NCBI RefSeq assembly: GCF_001665535.1
Contig: NZ_LZSQ01000066.1
Span: 17,484-81,483 of the forward strand
Direction of reading: 5' to 3'
Length of the DNA stretch: 64,000 bases
Source: Mycobacterium sp. 852002-51961_SCH5331710
GTDB lineage: Bacteria; Actinomycetota; Actinomycetes; Mycobacteriales; Mycobacteriaceae
The position numbers and the translations under genes are program-made. This document shows positions 9,559-20,512 of the stretch, one piece after another (position 1 is the first letter of the stretch; every line of letters starts with the position of its first letter). The notes under the pieces were generated by a model. The model was not told the DNA's origin, did no database searches, and saw only the letters and a list, made by a program, of their open reading frames with translations.

Positions 9559-10625
9559 TTAGTCGACAGTCCAGGTGTCTTTGCCCCGAAGCAGCGACTG
9601 AAGCGCCGCCGTGTCGTGCGCCTTCTCGGAACGGGCCGCGGCGACCTGCTGGCGGGCGGCGTCGTCGTAGGTCGGCTTGCTCACCCGACGGAAGATGCCC
9701 ATCACCATGTGCTCGAGGTTCTGGTCCGACAGCCGCGACAGCGCGAACGCGTAGGCCGGGTCCTCGAGGTTCGCGTCGTGGATGACGATCTCGTCGGCCG
9801 ACACATCGGCGGTCTTGGCGATCTCCAGCCCGTAGCCGGACTTCACCACGCAGTACTCACCGTCGGCACCGAACGTGACGGGTTCGCCGTGGGTGAGGCT
9901 GATCAGCCGCTCCTCGGCCCCCTCCTTACGCAGGGCGTCGAAGGAGCCGTCGTTGAAGATCGGGCAGTCCTGCAGGATCTCGACCAGTGCCGCGCCGCGG
10001 TGTGCGGCGGCAGCGCGCAGCACCTCGGAGAGCCCCTTGCGGTCGGAGTCCAGGGCCCGGCCGACGAACGTGGCGTCGGCACCGAGGGCCAGCGACACCG
10101 GGTTGAACGGGTAGTCCAACGAACCCATCGGGGTCGACTTGGTGACCTTGCCGACCTCCGACGTCGGGGAGTACTGCCCCTTGGTCAGCCCGTAGATCCG
10201 GTTGTTGAAGAGCAGGATCGTGATGTTGATGTTGCGGCGCAGCGCGTGGATCAGGTGGTTGCCGCCGATGGACAGCGCATCGCCGTCACCGGTGACGACC
10301 CACACCGACAGGTCCTCGCGCGCGAGCGCCAGGCCGGTGGCGATCGTCGGCGCGCGGCCGTGGATCGAGTGGAACCCGTAGGTCTCCAAGTAGTACGGGA
10401 AACGGCTCGAGCAGCCGATGCCGCTGACGAACGCGATGTTCTCGCGGCGCAACCCCAGTTCCGGCAGGAAGTTGCGGATGGTGTTGAGGATGACGTAGTC
10501 ACCGCAACCGGGGCACCAGCGGACCTCCTGGTCGCTGGTGAAGTCCTTCGACTTCTGCGGCTGATCGGTCGTCGGCACCAGGCTGGTGCCCGCGGTCAAC
10601 CCGAGATCTGCTCCGATCAAATCGG

Positions 10626-10629
<4 letters not shown>
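9559..10629 (-). CDS. korB: 2-oxoglutarate:ferredoxin oxidoreductase, beta subunit
   Basis: The 356-residue thiamine-diphosphate subunit of the anaerobic-type 2-oxoglutarate oxidoreductase, which converts 2-oxoglutarate and CoA to succinyl-CoA with reduced ferredoxin. Visible motifs are [11 protein letters not shown] near residue 38, [25 protein letters not shown], and the ThDP site [14 protein letters not shown] followed by [16 protein letters not shown]. Its ATG overlaps the korA stop (ATGA, 10626-10629), so the two subunits are translationally coupled. In mycobacteria this CoA-forming route provides an alternative to 2-oxoglutarate dehydrogenase. Confidence 0.95.
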
Positions 10630-12581
<1,952 letters not shown>

Positions 12582-12896
12582 GAGGCCTGCCTTCCACGCT
12601 GCGTGGGGATGTCCTCCGAGTCACTGTCGAGTCGACGCGCCGACGGTGGACGTCCACCAAAGTTTTGATGTCACTGCCAGTACCGATTATTGCACTTCTC
12701 TTAGGCAGCCCTTCACCGGACTCGCCCGCGGCGTGCCGCCGGCAGGGAGTCGAACGTACAGCTCAGCCGATGTGTTGATGCCTCGCGTGAGACAAAACTG
12801 TGTTGTTCGTCACGTCCGCGAGACAATAATTCTAAGGAAATGGTTACCGCTCAGTAGCCGCTAGCTAGCACCGTCTCGGCGCTGGTCGTCGCGTTG
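12582..12896. other. korA upstream region
   Basis: About 315 bp with no convincing gene. The part at 12780-12850 is AT-rich for this genome. On the korA strand it carries two copies of TTGTCTC (complements of 12787-12793 and 12829-12835 approximately) in the contexts TTGTCTCGCGGAC and TTGTCTCACGCG, about 35 bp apart, which could be regulator half-sites. I recognise no defined operator. The korA promoter must lie here. Confidence 0.4.
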
Positions 12897-13040
12897 TCAG
12901 CCGGTATCTGCCGACGTCTCGGCGCGCCGCTGGTGCCAGCGCAGACGCAGGAGCAGCAGGTTGCGGTGCGCGAGGAAGCCGGCCGACAGCGGGTCACGCC
13001 AGACCGGCGTGCGGCGGTGCGGTTGCAGTTCGTTGGGCAC
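12897..13040 (-). CDS. Possible small basic protein upstream of fdhD
   Basis: A 47-residue frame starting at GTG 13038-13040, reading VPNELQPHRRTPVWRDPL then SAGFLAHRNLLLLRLRWHQRR. Third codon positions are almost all G or C, as in the real genes around it, while the overlapping frames lack this. The protein would be strongly basic (many Arg and His) with a short hydrophobic helix. I recognise no family and see no strong ribosome-binding site. It is divergent from fdhD with about 100 bp between them. It may be a conserved mycobacterial small protein or a chance frame. Confidence 0.4.
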   Translation of the reverse strand: MPNELQPHRRTPVWRDPLSAGFLAHRNLLLLRLRWHQRRAETSADTG

Positions 13041-13146
13041 GCATACATTGTGCCGTCCGGAGGACGCCGACGCCGCTTCGTGAGCTGGCGTCGTGATGAA
13101 CAGCACGGAAACGTTATCTACGACCGTTCGCCCTAGGGTGGGTGTC

Positions 13147-13971
13147 ATGGGTCGGGTCACAGCCAGGCGGCGGGTACAGCACGTGACCATGGACGCCGCG
13201 GTGGCGCGGCCGGAGACCCTCGCCGTCGAGGAACCGCTGGAGATCCGGGTCAACGGCGCCGCCGTCACGGTGACGATGCGCACGCCGGGCTCCGACGTCG
13301 AACTGGCTCAGGGTTTCCTGCTCACCGAGGGTGTGATCGGAGGGCGTGACGACGTCGTGGCGGCGCGCTACTGCAAAGGGACGGGCGCCGACCAGCTCAA
13401 CACCTACAACGTGCTCGACGTGACGCTGGCGCTGGGCGTCGCAATGCCCGATACCGATGTGACCCGCAACTTCTACACCACGTCCTCGTGCGGGGTGTGC
13501 GGAAAGGCGTCGCTCGAGGCCGTGCAGCTGAGCAGCCAGCATGCGCCCGGTGACGACCCGTCGACCGTCTCCGCCGAGACGCTGGCGGCGCTGCCGGCCA
13601 GGCTGCGCAAGGCCCAGAAGGTGTTCGCCAGCACCGGCGGGCTGCACGGCGCGGCCCTGTTCGACAGCGACGGCGCCACGCTCGTCGTCCGTGAGGACAT
13701 CGGCCGCCACAACGCCGTCGACAAGGTCATCGGCTGGGCGGTGGAGCAGAACCGCGTCCCGCTGACCGGAACCGTGCTGCTGGTCAGCGGGCGCGCATCG
13801 TTCGAACTGACGCAGAAGGCGGTGATGGCGGGCATCCCGGTGCTGGCCGCGGTGTCGGCGCCGTCGTCGCTGGCCGCCGATCTGGCCGCGGCGTCCGGGC
13901 TCACGCTGGTGGCCTTCCTGCGGGGCGAGTCGATGAACGTCTACACCCGGCCCGATCGCATCGTCCGCTGA
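13147..13971 (+). CDS. fdhD: Formate dehydrogenase accessory sulfurtransferase FdhD
   Basis: A 274-residue sulfur carrier that moves sulfur from cysteine desulfurase to the molybdenum cofactor of formate dehydrogenase. The catalytic region [16 protein letters not shown] (CxxC near residue 120) is diagnostic. Other family blocks are [69 protein letters not shown] and the C-terminal [15 protein letters not shown]. Start is the ATG at 13147 ([13 protein letters not shown]), since the longer frame upstream lacks family similarity. No formate dehydrogenase catalytic gene is in the window. The product acts together with MobA, encoded at 8958-9548. Confidence 0.95.
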   Translation: MGRVTARRRVQHVTMDAAVARPETLAVEEPLEIRVNGAAVTVTMRTPGSDVELAQGFLLTEGVIGGRDDVVAARYCKGTGADQLNTYNVLDVTLALGVAMPDTDVTRNFYTTSSCGVCGKASLEAVQLSSQHAPGDDPSTVSAETLAALPARLRKAQKVFASTGGLHGAALFDSDGATLVVREDIGRHNAVDKVIGWAVEQNRVPLTGTVLLVSGRASFELTQKAVMAGIPVLAAVSAPSSLAADLAAASGLTLVAFLRGESMNVYTRPDRIVR

Positions 13972-13975
13972 GGCC

Positions 13976-15262
13976 CTAAATCCGCGATCCTGCGGTCTCC
14001 GGCAGCTTGACGGTGCAGATCAGGCTGACCGCCGCGAGCGCACCCATCATCACCGCGACGGCCCACCCGCCGTACGAGTTGAGCAGCGTCGGGGAGACCA
14101 CGGGCGGCAGCGCACCGCCGATGACGGCGCCGAACGTATGCGCCAGCGCGGCCCCGGTGTAGCGGTACTGCGGCGCGAAGATCTCCGGCAGGAACGCCGC
14201 CAGCGGCCCCATGCACACTCCGATCAGCGCGTAGGTCGCCACGATCGCCACGCCGAACACCAGCCGGTTTCCGTTCTGCACCAACGGAAACAGCACGAAC
14301 GACCACGGCACCGCGATCGCGAAGCCAACGGTGACGACGCGCTTGCGGCCGTAGGTGTCGCTGAGCGTCGCCGCCGCGATCACGACCAGCACCTGACACA
14401 GTCCGCCGATCACGCCGACGAGCAGCACCAGGTTCGTCGAGTAGTCCAGGTGGTCCGCGGCGTAGTGCGTGAAGAACGTGCTGGCCTGGAAGACGAGCAT
14501 CGGGGCACACACCGCGACGCCCGACGCCAGCAGCATCTGGCGGCCCTGGCGTCGCAGCAGCGCCGCGATCGGGGTGGCCGGCTCGACGGGCTCCTCGTCG
14601 AGCGCCGGGGAGTCCTCCACGCGCAGCCGGATGTAGAGCGCCGTCGCGATGAGCACCGCCGACAGCAGGAACGGGATGCGCCATCCCCACTGCAGGAACG
14701 CGTCGTTGTACGAGCCGAAGCCGAAGTGCACCAGCAGGAACACCACGTTGGCCAACACCACCGCGGTGCCGAGGCCGAGCTGGGTGAACATGCCGTAGAA
14801 CCCACGCCGGTGCGCGGGCGCGTTCTCGGCGCTGAGCAGCACCGCCCCGGCCCACTCGCCGCCGACCGCGAAGCCCTGGATCAGCCGCATGGTGATGAGC
14901 AGCAGCGGTGCGGCGATGCCGATCGACGCGGTGCTCGGGATCAGGCCGACGCCGACGGTCGCGATACCCATCAGCAGCAGCGTCATCACCAGCGTCTGCT
15001 TGCGGCCGATCCGGTCGCCGAAATGGCCGAACACCGCCGCGCCCACCGGGCGGGCAAGGAATGCCGCGGCGAAGGCGCCCAGCGCGGCCGTCGTCGCCAT
15101 CACATGGCCCAGGTTGGGGAAGAACACCGTCGGGAACACCAGCGCTGCCGCAGTGCCGTAGATGAAGAAGTCGTAGAACTCGATGGCTGAGCCGACATAG
15201 CTGGCGATCGAGATGCGTCGCAGCGACGAGGGCGCAGGGGTAACCGCTGTAACCGAAGTCAT
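13976..15262 (-). CDS. MFS transporter, metabolite:H+ symporter (MHS) family
   Basis: About 428 residues with twelve predicted membrane segments. The MHS subfamily is shown by SYVGSAIEFYDFFIYGTAAALVF in the first helix, the loop motif GHFGDRIGRKQTLV between helices 2 and 3, and RLIQGFAVGGEWAGAVLLSAENAP between helices 4 and 5. Such proteins import organic acids, proline/betaine or shikimate by proton symport; the substrate here is unknown. It corresponds in position to Rv2456c. I place the start at ATG 15262 (MTSVTAV); a GTG at 15277 would add five residues. Its 3' end converges with fdhD, four bases apart. Confidence 0.9.
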   Translation of the reverse strand: MTSVTAVTPAPSSLRRISIASYVGSAIEFYDFFIYGTAAALVFPTVFFPNLGHVMATTAALGAFAAAFLARPVGAAVFGHFGDRIGRKQTLVMTLLLMGIATVGVGLIPSTASIGIAAPLLLITMRLIQGFAVGGEWAGAVLLSAENAPAHRRGFYGMFTQLGLGTAVVLANVVFLLVHFGFGSYNDAFLQWGWRIPFLLSAVLIATALYIRLRVEDSPALDEEPVEPATPIAALLRRQGRQMLLASGVAVCAPMLVFQASTFFTHYAADHLDYSTNLVLLVGVIGGLCQVLVVIAAATLSDTYGRKRVVTVGFAIAVPWSFVLFPLVQNGNRLVFGVAIVATYALIGVCMGPLAAFLPEIFAPQYRYTGAALAHTFGAVIGGALPPVVSPTLLNSYGGWAVAVMMGALAAVSLICTVKLPETAGSRI

Positions 15263-15387
15263 GCCGACGATGTTCACAGCGTCGGCGCGCGAAATCCTCG
15301 GCGGATCGGACGATTACCGGGTGGAATCCGTTGTCCCCCAATCGGAGGACACACGAGTGCGGCTCGTTCCTCGCCGCTTGATCGTCG

Positions 15388-16668
15388 TTAAGCGGACTTG
15401 TCGCGGCGCTCCGGCCGCGACGGCTTGCGCGGCACGATGGTCGGCAGCACGTTGTCCTGGACGGTCTCCTTGGTGACGACCACCTTGGCGACGTCGTCGC
15501 GGCTCGGGATGTCGTACATCACCGGCAGCAGGACTTCCTCCATGATGGCGCGCAGACCACGAGCGCCGGTGCCGCGGTGGATGGCCTGGTCGGCGATCGC
15601 CTCCAACGCCTCGTCGGTGAACTCGAGTTCCACGCCGTCCATCTCGAACAGGCGGGTGTACTGCTTCACCAACGCGTTCTTCGGCTTGGACAGGATCTGC
15701 ACGAGCGAGTCCTTGTCCAGGTTGGTCACCGACGCCACGACGGGCAGGCGGCCGATGAACTCCGGGATCAGCCCGAACTTGATCAGGTCTTCGGGCATGA
15801 CCTCGGCGAAGTGGTCCTGGGTGTCGATCTCGGCCTTCGAGTGCACCTCGGCGCCGAAGCCCAGTCCGCGCTTGCCGACACGGTCGGAGACGATCTTCTC
15901 CAGACCCGCGAACGCGCCCGCGACGATGAACAACACGTTGGTGGTGTCGATCTGGATGAACTCCTGGTGGGGGTGCTTGCGACCGCCCTGCGGGGGTACC
16001 GACGCCTGCGTGCCCTCCAGGATCTTCAGCAAAGCCTGCTGGACACCCTCACCGGAGACGTCGCGGGTGATCGACGGGTTCTCGCTCTTGCGGGCGATCT
16101 TGTCGACCTCGTCGATGTAGATGATGCCGGTCTCGGCGCGCTTGACGTCGTAGTCGGCCGCCTGAATCAGCTTGAGCAGAATGTTCTCGACGTCCTCGCC
16201 CACGTATCCGGCTTCGGTCAGCGCGGTGGCGTCGGCGATGGCGAACGGGACGTTGAGCATCTTGGCCAACGTCTGCGCCAGATAGGTCTTACCGCATCCG
16301 GTCGGCCCGAGCATCAGGATGTTGGACTTGGCCAGTTCGACGGGTTCGGAACGCGAATCGCGGGTCTTCTCCCCCGCCTGAATTCGCTTGTAGTGGTTGT
16401 AGACCGCAACCGCGAGGGTGCGCTTGGCGGCGTCCTGCCCGATGACGTAACCCTCGAGGAATTCGCGGATTTCGGCCGGCTTGGGCAGTTCGTCGAGTTT
16501 TACGTCGTCTGCGTCGGCGAGTTCCTCCTCGATGATCTCGTTGCAGAGATCGATGCACTCGTCGCAGATATAGACGCCCGGACCCGCAATGAGCTTCTTA
16601 ACCTGCTTTTGACTCTTGCCGCAGAACGAGCACTTCAGCAGGTCACCGCCGTCTCCAATGCGCGCCAT
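15388..16668 (-). CDS. clpX: ATP-dependent Clp protease ATP-binding subunit ClpX
   Basis: A 426-residue AAA+ unfoldase, exactly the length of mycobacterial ClpX. The N-terminal zinc-binding domain has Cys13, Cys16, Cys35 and Cys38 (CSFCGK and CDECID). Walker A is GPTGCGKT at 121-128, Walker B is in [11 protein letters not shown], and the C-terminal small domain contains [14 protein letters not shown] (sensor 2). The pore and IGF-type ClpP-docking loops are in the expected region. It delivers tagged proteins to the ClpP1P2 chamber encoded just upstream, though it has its own upstream region containing a 17-bp inverted repeat (16724-16740). Confidence 0.98.
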   Translation of the reverse strand: MARIGDGGDLLKCSFCGKSQKQVKKLIAGPGVYICDECIDLCNEIIEEELADADDVKLDELPKPAEIREFLEGYVIGQDAAKRTLAVAVYNHYKRIQAGEKTRDSRSEPVELAKSNILMLGPTGCGKTYLAQTLAKMLNVPFAIADATALTEAGYVGEDVENILLKLIQAADYDVKRAETGIIYIDEVDKIARKSENPSITRDVSGEGVQQALLKILEGTQASVPPQGGRKHPHQEFIQIDTTNVLFIVAGAFAGLEKIVSDRVGKRGLGFGAEVHSKAEIDTQDHFAEVMPEDLIKFGLIPEFIGRLPVVASVTNLDKDSLVQILSKPKNALVKQYTRLFEMDGVELEFTDEALEAIADQAIHRGTGARGLRAIMEEVLLPVMYDIPSRDDVAKVVVTKETVQDNVLPTIVPRKPSRPERRDKSA

Positions 16669-16723
16669 GGTGGTGGGGTCCTACTTTCCTCGCAGCCGGT
16701 GAAGCTTCTTTTCTGTGGTTGCC

Positions 16724-16740
16724 TCGGGTGGTTCACCCGA
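16724..16740. promoter_or_regulatory. Inverted repeat in the clpX upstream region
   Basis: TCGGGTG-GTT-CACCCGA is a perfect 7-bp dyad with a 3-bp centre, 56 bp before the clpX ATG. It could be an operator or a small leader hairpin. I do not recognise it as a known mycobacterial regulator box. Confidence 0.35.
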
Positions 16741-16960
16741 CGCTACCCGTTTGTTCCCGCGCGAGGCGACCGATAAAGCCGAATCGCGCCAGTGGTATTC
16801 ATCTGTGTTCGCGCCAACATATCGTCTGATCACCCTCGGACCCCAGCGAACGCGCCGCCGTGTCTCTGGCGTGTCGTCGCCGTGACCGGACCGAGAGGCC
16901 GTCGGCACCCAAAGTACCCGTATTCCGGCGCCGTGCACGGCGCCGGTCGACTCCGTCGAT

Positions 16961-17284
16961 CTATCGGCGGCCGGGTCCTGCGGGTCCGGGCCCGGCCGGT
17001 CCCGGCCCAGCCGGCCCTGGCCCGACGGGTCCTGGTCCGGCGGGGCCCACCACTCCTCCGACACCGACGGGGCCAGCGGGGCCCACCACCGGCGCGGGGT
17101 TCAGATACACATTGACGTCATTGGGGACGCATTGATCGGTGTACATGTCCCAGTACGTGCCCGCCGGACAAGCCGGTTCTTGGGCGTCGCCGATCGCGGG
17201 TGAGGCGATGGCAGCGAGACTCCAGACCGCGGCCGTCGCCGCCAACGTCGCCACCACCGAGCGTGCTCGCAACCCCACCGTCAT
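16961..17284 (-). CDS. Small secreted Gly-Pro-rich protein with a Cys pair
   Basis: A 107-residue protein with a clear signal peptide: Arg at 6 and 8, a hydrophobic core (VVATLAATAAVWSLAAIA) and likely cleavage near GDAQ at about residue 35. The mature part starts with EPACPAGTYWDMYTDQCVP, in which two Cys probably form one disulfide, and ends in a collagen-like run of GPAGPGPAG repeats (about residues 68-107). Similar short secreted proteins with a CPAGTYWD-type start followed by Pro/Gly repeats are common in mycobacteria, with no assigned function. It sits between clpX and clpP2, where M. tuberculosis has unrelated genes, and in the same direction as both. Confidence 0.75.
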   Translation of the reverse strand: MTVGLRARSVVATLAATAAVWSLAAIASPAIGDAQEPACPAGTYWDMYTDQCVPNDVNVYLNPAPVVGPAGPVGVGGVVGPAGPGPVGPGPAGPGPAGPGPAGPGRR

Positions 17285-17376
17285 CGCAGTCCTCCCCTAC
17301 CGTCCCCTGGCGTGCAGACAGCGTGCCACGCCGGACGAGGTCGCAGACCCCGTTTTGCGTGGTTCGGGAACCGTGA

Positions 17377-18036
17377 TCAGGCGGTCTGTGCCGACAGCTT
17401 GCGGTACTCCAGGACGGTGTCGATGACGCCGTACTCCTTGGCCTCATCGGCGGTCAGGATCTTGTCGCGGTCGGTGTCCTTGCGGATCTGCTCGGGCGTC
17501 CGGCCGGTGTGATGGGCCAGCGTCACCTCCATCAGCGTGCGCATCCGCTCGATCTCCTTGGCCTGGATCTCCAGGTCGGAGAACTGACCCTGGATGACGC
17601 CGGCGAGCGCGGGCTGGTGGATCAGCACGCGGGCGTTCGGCAGCGCCATGCGCTTACCGGGCGTACCCGCCGCCAGCAACACCGCGGCGGCCGAGGCGGC
17701 CTGCCCGAGGCACACCGTCTGGATGTCGGCGCGCACGTACTGCATGGTGTCGTAGATCGCCATCAGCGAGGTGAACGAGCCGCCGGGCGAGTTGATGTAC
17801 ATCGTGATGTCGCGGTCGGGATCGAGCGACTCGAGCACCAGCAGCTGCGCCATGATGTCGTTCGCCGACGCGTCGTCGACCTGCACGCCGAGGAAGATGA
17901 TGCGTTCCTCGAAGAGCTTGTTGTACGGGTTGGACTCCTTGACGCCGAAGCTGGAGTGCTCGATGAACGACGGCAGGATGTAGCGGGCCTGGGGCTGCAC
18001 GCGGGCGTCCAAGGACGGATGGATGTGATCGGTCAT
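17377..18036 (-). CDS. clpP2: ATP-dependent Clp protease proteolytic subunit ClpP2
   Basis: A 219-residue serine peptidase subunit. The active-site Ser115 lies in [13 protein letters not shown] and His140 in [11 protein letters not shown], with the Asp of the triad in the C-terminal third. The glycine-rich [18 protein letters not shown] strand precedes them. Mycobacterial ClpP is an obligate hetero-tetradecamer of ClpP1 and ClpP2 rings; ClpP2 is the ring that docks ClpX or ClpC1. The ATG (18034-18036) overlaps the clpP1 stop by four bases, coupling the two subunits. Confidence 0.97.
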   Translation of the reverse strand: MTDHIHPSLDARVQPQARYILPSFIEHSSFGVKESNPYNKLFEERIIFLGVQVDDASANDIMAQLLVLESLDPDRDITMYINSPGGSFTSLMAIYDTMQYVRADIQTVCLGQAASAAAVLLAAGTPGKRMALPNARVLIHQPALAGVIQGQFSDLEIQAKEIERMRTLMEVTLAHHTGRTPEQIRKDTDRDKILTADEAKEYGVIDTVLEYRKLSAQTA

Positions 18037-18644
18037 TTGTCTAGTCCTGCTCCTGGTCCTGAGCCGTTGACGCTCGCGCTGGTGATGATGTGGTCGACGA
18101 AGCCGTACTCGAGGGCCTCCTGCGCGGTGAACCAGCGGTCGCGGTCGGAGTCCGCTTCGATCCGCTCGATCGGCTGCCCGGTGAACTCGGCGTTCAGCCG
18201 GAACATCTCCTTCTTGATCACCGTGAACTGCTCGGCCTGGATGGCGATGTCGGCCGCGCTGCCGGTCACCCCGCCCAGCGGCTGGTGCATCAGGATGCGG
18301 GCGTGCGGCAGCGCGTAGCGCTTGCCCTTGGTACCCGCGGCGAGCAGGAACTCGCCCATCGAGGCGGCCATGCCCATGGCGTAGGTGGCGATGTCGCACG
18401 GCGCCAACACCATGGTGTCGTAGACCGCCATACCGGCGCTGATCGAGCCGCCGGGCGAGTTGATGTAGAGGTGGATGTCCTTGGTGGGATCCTCGGCCGA
18501 CAGCAGCAGAATCTGCGCGCAGAGCTTGTTGGCGATGTCGTCATCGACCTGTGAGCCCAGGAAGATGATCCGCTCCGCCAGCAACCGCTCATAGACCGAG
18601 TCGACAAGGTTGAGGCCTTGCGAGGCGCCACGCATGTGGGTCAC
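18033..18644 (-). CDS. clpP1: ATP-dependent Clp protease proteolytic subunit ClpP1
   Basis: A 203-residue subunit of the ClpP1P2 protease. Nucleophile Ser95 lies in [13 protein letters not shown] and His120 in [29 protein letters not shown] is the conserved strand. I chose GTG 18642-18644 because a purine-rich AGCAGG lies 6-11 bases upstream and the length then agrees with Rv2461c (200 residues); an in-frame ATG at 18635 is also possible. The C-terminus has a few extra residues ([15 protein letters not shown]), partly created by the overlap with clpP2. A ClgR-like box lies upstream at 18732-18742. Confidence 0.96.
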   Translation of the reverse strand: MTHMRGASQGLNLVDSVYERLLAERIIFLGSQVDDDIANKLCAQILLLSAEDPTKDIHLYINSPGGSISAGMAVYDTMVLAPCDIATYAMGMAASMGEFLLAAGTKGKRYALPHARILMHQPLGGVTGSAADIAIQAEQFTVIKKEMFRLNAEFTGQPIERIEADSDRDRWFTAQEALEYGFVDHIITSASVNGSGPGAGLDK

Positions 18645-18731
18645 GACTGGATACCTGCTTTCTTCAAGAGCTTGATACTCACCGACACTAACCAACCCGC
18701 GCAGGCGTGCAGTCCCTAGACGGGCCGCGTT

Positions 18732-18742
18732 CGCTCACAGCG
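18732..18742. promoter_or_regulatory. ClgR-like box upstream of clpP1P2
   Basis: CGCTCACAGCG fits the core CGCYNANRGCG of the actinobacterial ClgR operator. It lies about 90 bp upstream of the clpP1 start, immediately after the tig stop codon. ClgR is known to activate clpP1P2 in mycobacteria and corynebacteria. The flanking bases of the longer consensus match only in part. Confidence 0.55.
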
Positions 18743-20146
18743 TCACTTCGCGTCGGCCGACTCCTCGTCAGCTTCGGGCTCGGCGGTCTCCGAGGCCTCG
18801 TCGGCAGCTTCCTCGGTCTGCGCCTCGGCGCGGCCGAAGAACTCCGTGGTGTCGATCACGTTGCCGTCGGAGTCGGTGACGTTGGCGCCCTCGACGACCG
18901 CGGCGAGCGCCAGCCCGCGACGCACGTCGGCGAACAGCGCGGGCAGCTGATTGTTCTGCTGCAGCGACTGGATCAGCTGCTGCGGCTGCAGGCCGTACTG
19001 CTGCGACATCAGCATCAGGCGCTCGGTGATGTCGTTCTGGCCGACCTGGACGTCGAGCTTGTCGGCGATCGCGTCGACAAGCAGCTGCGTCTTGACCGCC
19101 TTTTCCGCATTGCTGCGGTTGTCGGCGTCGAACTCCTCGCGGCTGGAGCCCTGTGCCTCGAGGGCCTCGGCGAGGCGTTCCTCGTCGTGGTCGAGCCCGT
19201 GGATCGCGTTGTGCAGCGCGTCGTCGATCTGGGCCTGCACCACCTTCTCCGGCAGCGGCACCTCGACCTGCTCGAGCAGCGTCTCGAGCACCTTGTCGCG
19301 GATCTGCTCGGCCTGCTGGACGCGCTTGGTGCGGCGCACCTGCTCGACGAGCGACTCCTTCAGCTCCTCGATGGTGTCGAATTCGCTTGCCAGTTGGGCG
19401 AATTCGTCGTCGGGCTCGGGCAGCTCGCGCTCCTTGACCGACTTCACGGTGACGGTCACCTGAGCGTCCTCGCCGGCATGCTCGCCAGCGGCCAGCTTGG
19501 TGGTGAAGACGCGGGTCTCCCCCTCCTTGAGGCCGACGATCGCCTCGTCGAGACCGTCGATCAGCTGGCCGGAGCCGACCTCGTGGGACAGGCCCTCGGT
19601 GGCCGCGTCGGGCAGTTCCTTGCCGTCCACGGTCGCCGACAGGTCGATGGAGACGAAGTCGCCGTTCTCGGCGGCGCGCTCGACACCCTTGAGCGTTCCG
19701 AAGCGGGCGCGCAGGGATTGCAGCTCGGCGTCGACCTCTTCGTCGGTGACCTCGATGGGGTCGACGGTCACCGTCAGCGTCGACAGGTCGGGAAGCTCGA
19801 TCTCGGGGCGGATGTCGACCTCGGCCGTGAACGTGAGGTCCTGGCCGTACTCCTTGTTGGTGATTTCGATGTCGGGCTGGCCCAACGGCTGCACCTCGGA
19901 GCTCGTCACCGCCTCGCTGTAGCGGCCGGGCAGGGCGTCACTGACGACCTGGTCGAGCATCGCCTCGCGGCCGACGCGCGCCTCGAGCAGCTTGCGCGGC
20001 GCCTTGCCGGGACGGAAGCCGGGCAGCCGGACCTGCTTGGCCAACTGCGCGAACGCACGGTCGAAGTCGGGTTCGAGCTCAGTGAAGGGCACCTCCACGT
20101 TGATGCGAACCCGGGTGGGGCTCAACTTCTCGACGGTGCTCTTCAC
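18743..20146 (-). CDS. tig: Trigger factor (ribosome-associated chaperone)
   Basis: A 467-residue chaperone that binds nascent chains at the ribosome exit tunnel. The N-terminal ribosome-binding domain contains the signature [17 protein letters not shown] (residues about 44-60), followed by an FKBP-type PPIase domain ([15 protein letters not shown] to [10 protein letters not shown]) and the helical C-terminal chaperone domain, ending in an acidic Glu/Asp-rich tail. The start is GTG 20144-20146 ([15 protein letters not shown]) with GAGGAG six bases before it. The frame stays open upstream only because it reads antisense through tRNA-Pro. Same order as Rv2462c-Rv2461c-Rv2460c. Confidence 0.97.
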   Translation of the reverse strand: MKSTVEKLSPTRVRINVEVPFTELEPDFDRAFAQLAKQVRLPGFRPGKAPRKLLEARVGREAMLDQVVSDALPGRYSEAVTSSEVQPLGQPDIEITNKEYGQDLTFTAEVDIRPEIELPDLSTLTVTVDPIEVTDEEVDAELQSLRARFGTLKGVERAAENGDFVSIDLSATVDGKELPDAATEGLSHEVGSGQLIDGLDEAIVGLKEGETRVFTTKLAAGEHAGEDAQVTVTVKSVKERELPEPDDEFAQLASEFDTIEELKESLVEQVRRTKRVQQAEQIRDKVLETLLEQVEVPLPEKVVQAQIDDALHNAIHGLDHDEERLAEALEAQGSSREEFDADNRSNAEKAVKTQLLVDAIADKLDVQVGQNDITERLMLMSQQYGLQPQQLIQSLQQNNQLPALFADVRRGLALAAVVEGANVTDSDGNVIDTTEFFGRAEAQTEEAADEASETAEPEADEESADAK

Positions 20147-20184
20147 GATCTGCTCCTCGTTGTTCTGGTCGGTCGATGTCGCAG

Positions 20185-20258
20185 TCGGGGTGACAGGATT
20201 TGAACCTGCGGCCTTCCGCTCCCAAAGCGGATGCGCTACCAAGCTGCGCTACACCCCG
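20185..20258 (-). tRNA. tRNA-Pro (anticodon TGG)
   Basis: A 74-nt cloverleaf on the reverse strand. The acceptor stem CGGGGTG pairs with CACCCCG, discriminator A; the D-arm is GCGCAGCTTGGTAGCGC, the anticodon loop CTTTGGGA has anticodon TGG, and the T-arm is CAGGTTCAAATCCTG. No CCA is encoded. It lies just upstream of tig in the same direction and is divergent from tRNA-Gly. Confidence 0.95.
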
Positions 20259-20367
20259 TGTCCTGCTCGTCGCGTTGACGCTCGCGTGCTGCGTCCGCGC
20301 GGATCGTTCCGCAAAAACACGGAACGACCACGCGAGATACTACGGGCTGGACACGCTAAGCCTTCAA

Positions 20368-20398
20368 TTGGATTTGATTTGGCTGCCGCCGGTACGAT
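20368..20398 (+). promoter_or_regulatory. Probable tRNA-Gly promoter
   Basis: A good -10 element TACGAT (20393-20398) lies 18 bp before tRNA-Gly, with a possible -35 TTGGAT (20368-20373) at a wide spacing of 19. The -10 is convincing and the -35 is weak. Confidence 0.4.
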
Positions 20399-20415
20399 CT
20401 GGTCTTGCTGTACAT

Positions 20416-20486
20416 GCGGGCGTAGCTCAATGGTAGAGCCCTAGTCTTCCAAACTAGCTACGCGGGTTCGATTCCCGTCGCCCGCT
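20416..20486 (+). tRNA. tRNA-Gly (anticodon TCC)
   Basis: A 71-nt cloverleaf. Acceptor GCGGGCG pairs with CGCCCGC, discriminator T; D-arm GCTCAATGGTAGAGC; anticodon stem CTAGT/ACTAG with loop CTTCCAA, anticodon TCC; T-arm CGGGTTCGATTCCCG. The terminal CCA is encoded (20487-20489). It marks the left border of a region that is not syntenic with M. tuberculosis. Confidence 0.95.
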
Positions 20487-20512
20487 CCAAGGAACGTAGT
20501 GGTAGTTATCGC

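Noticed and set aside
12851..13048. Overlapping 65-codon frame upstream of fdhD (Cys-rich reading)
   Set aside because: Third positions lack the G/C bias seen in the 12897-13040 frame, so it is the less likely reading.
18707..20203. 498-codon frame antisense to tig
   Set aside because: Leu/Val/Arg-rich shadow of the trigger factor gene; no start signals and no recognisable domain.
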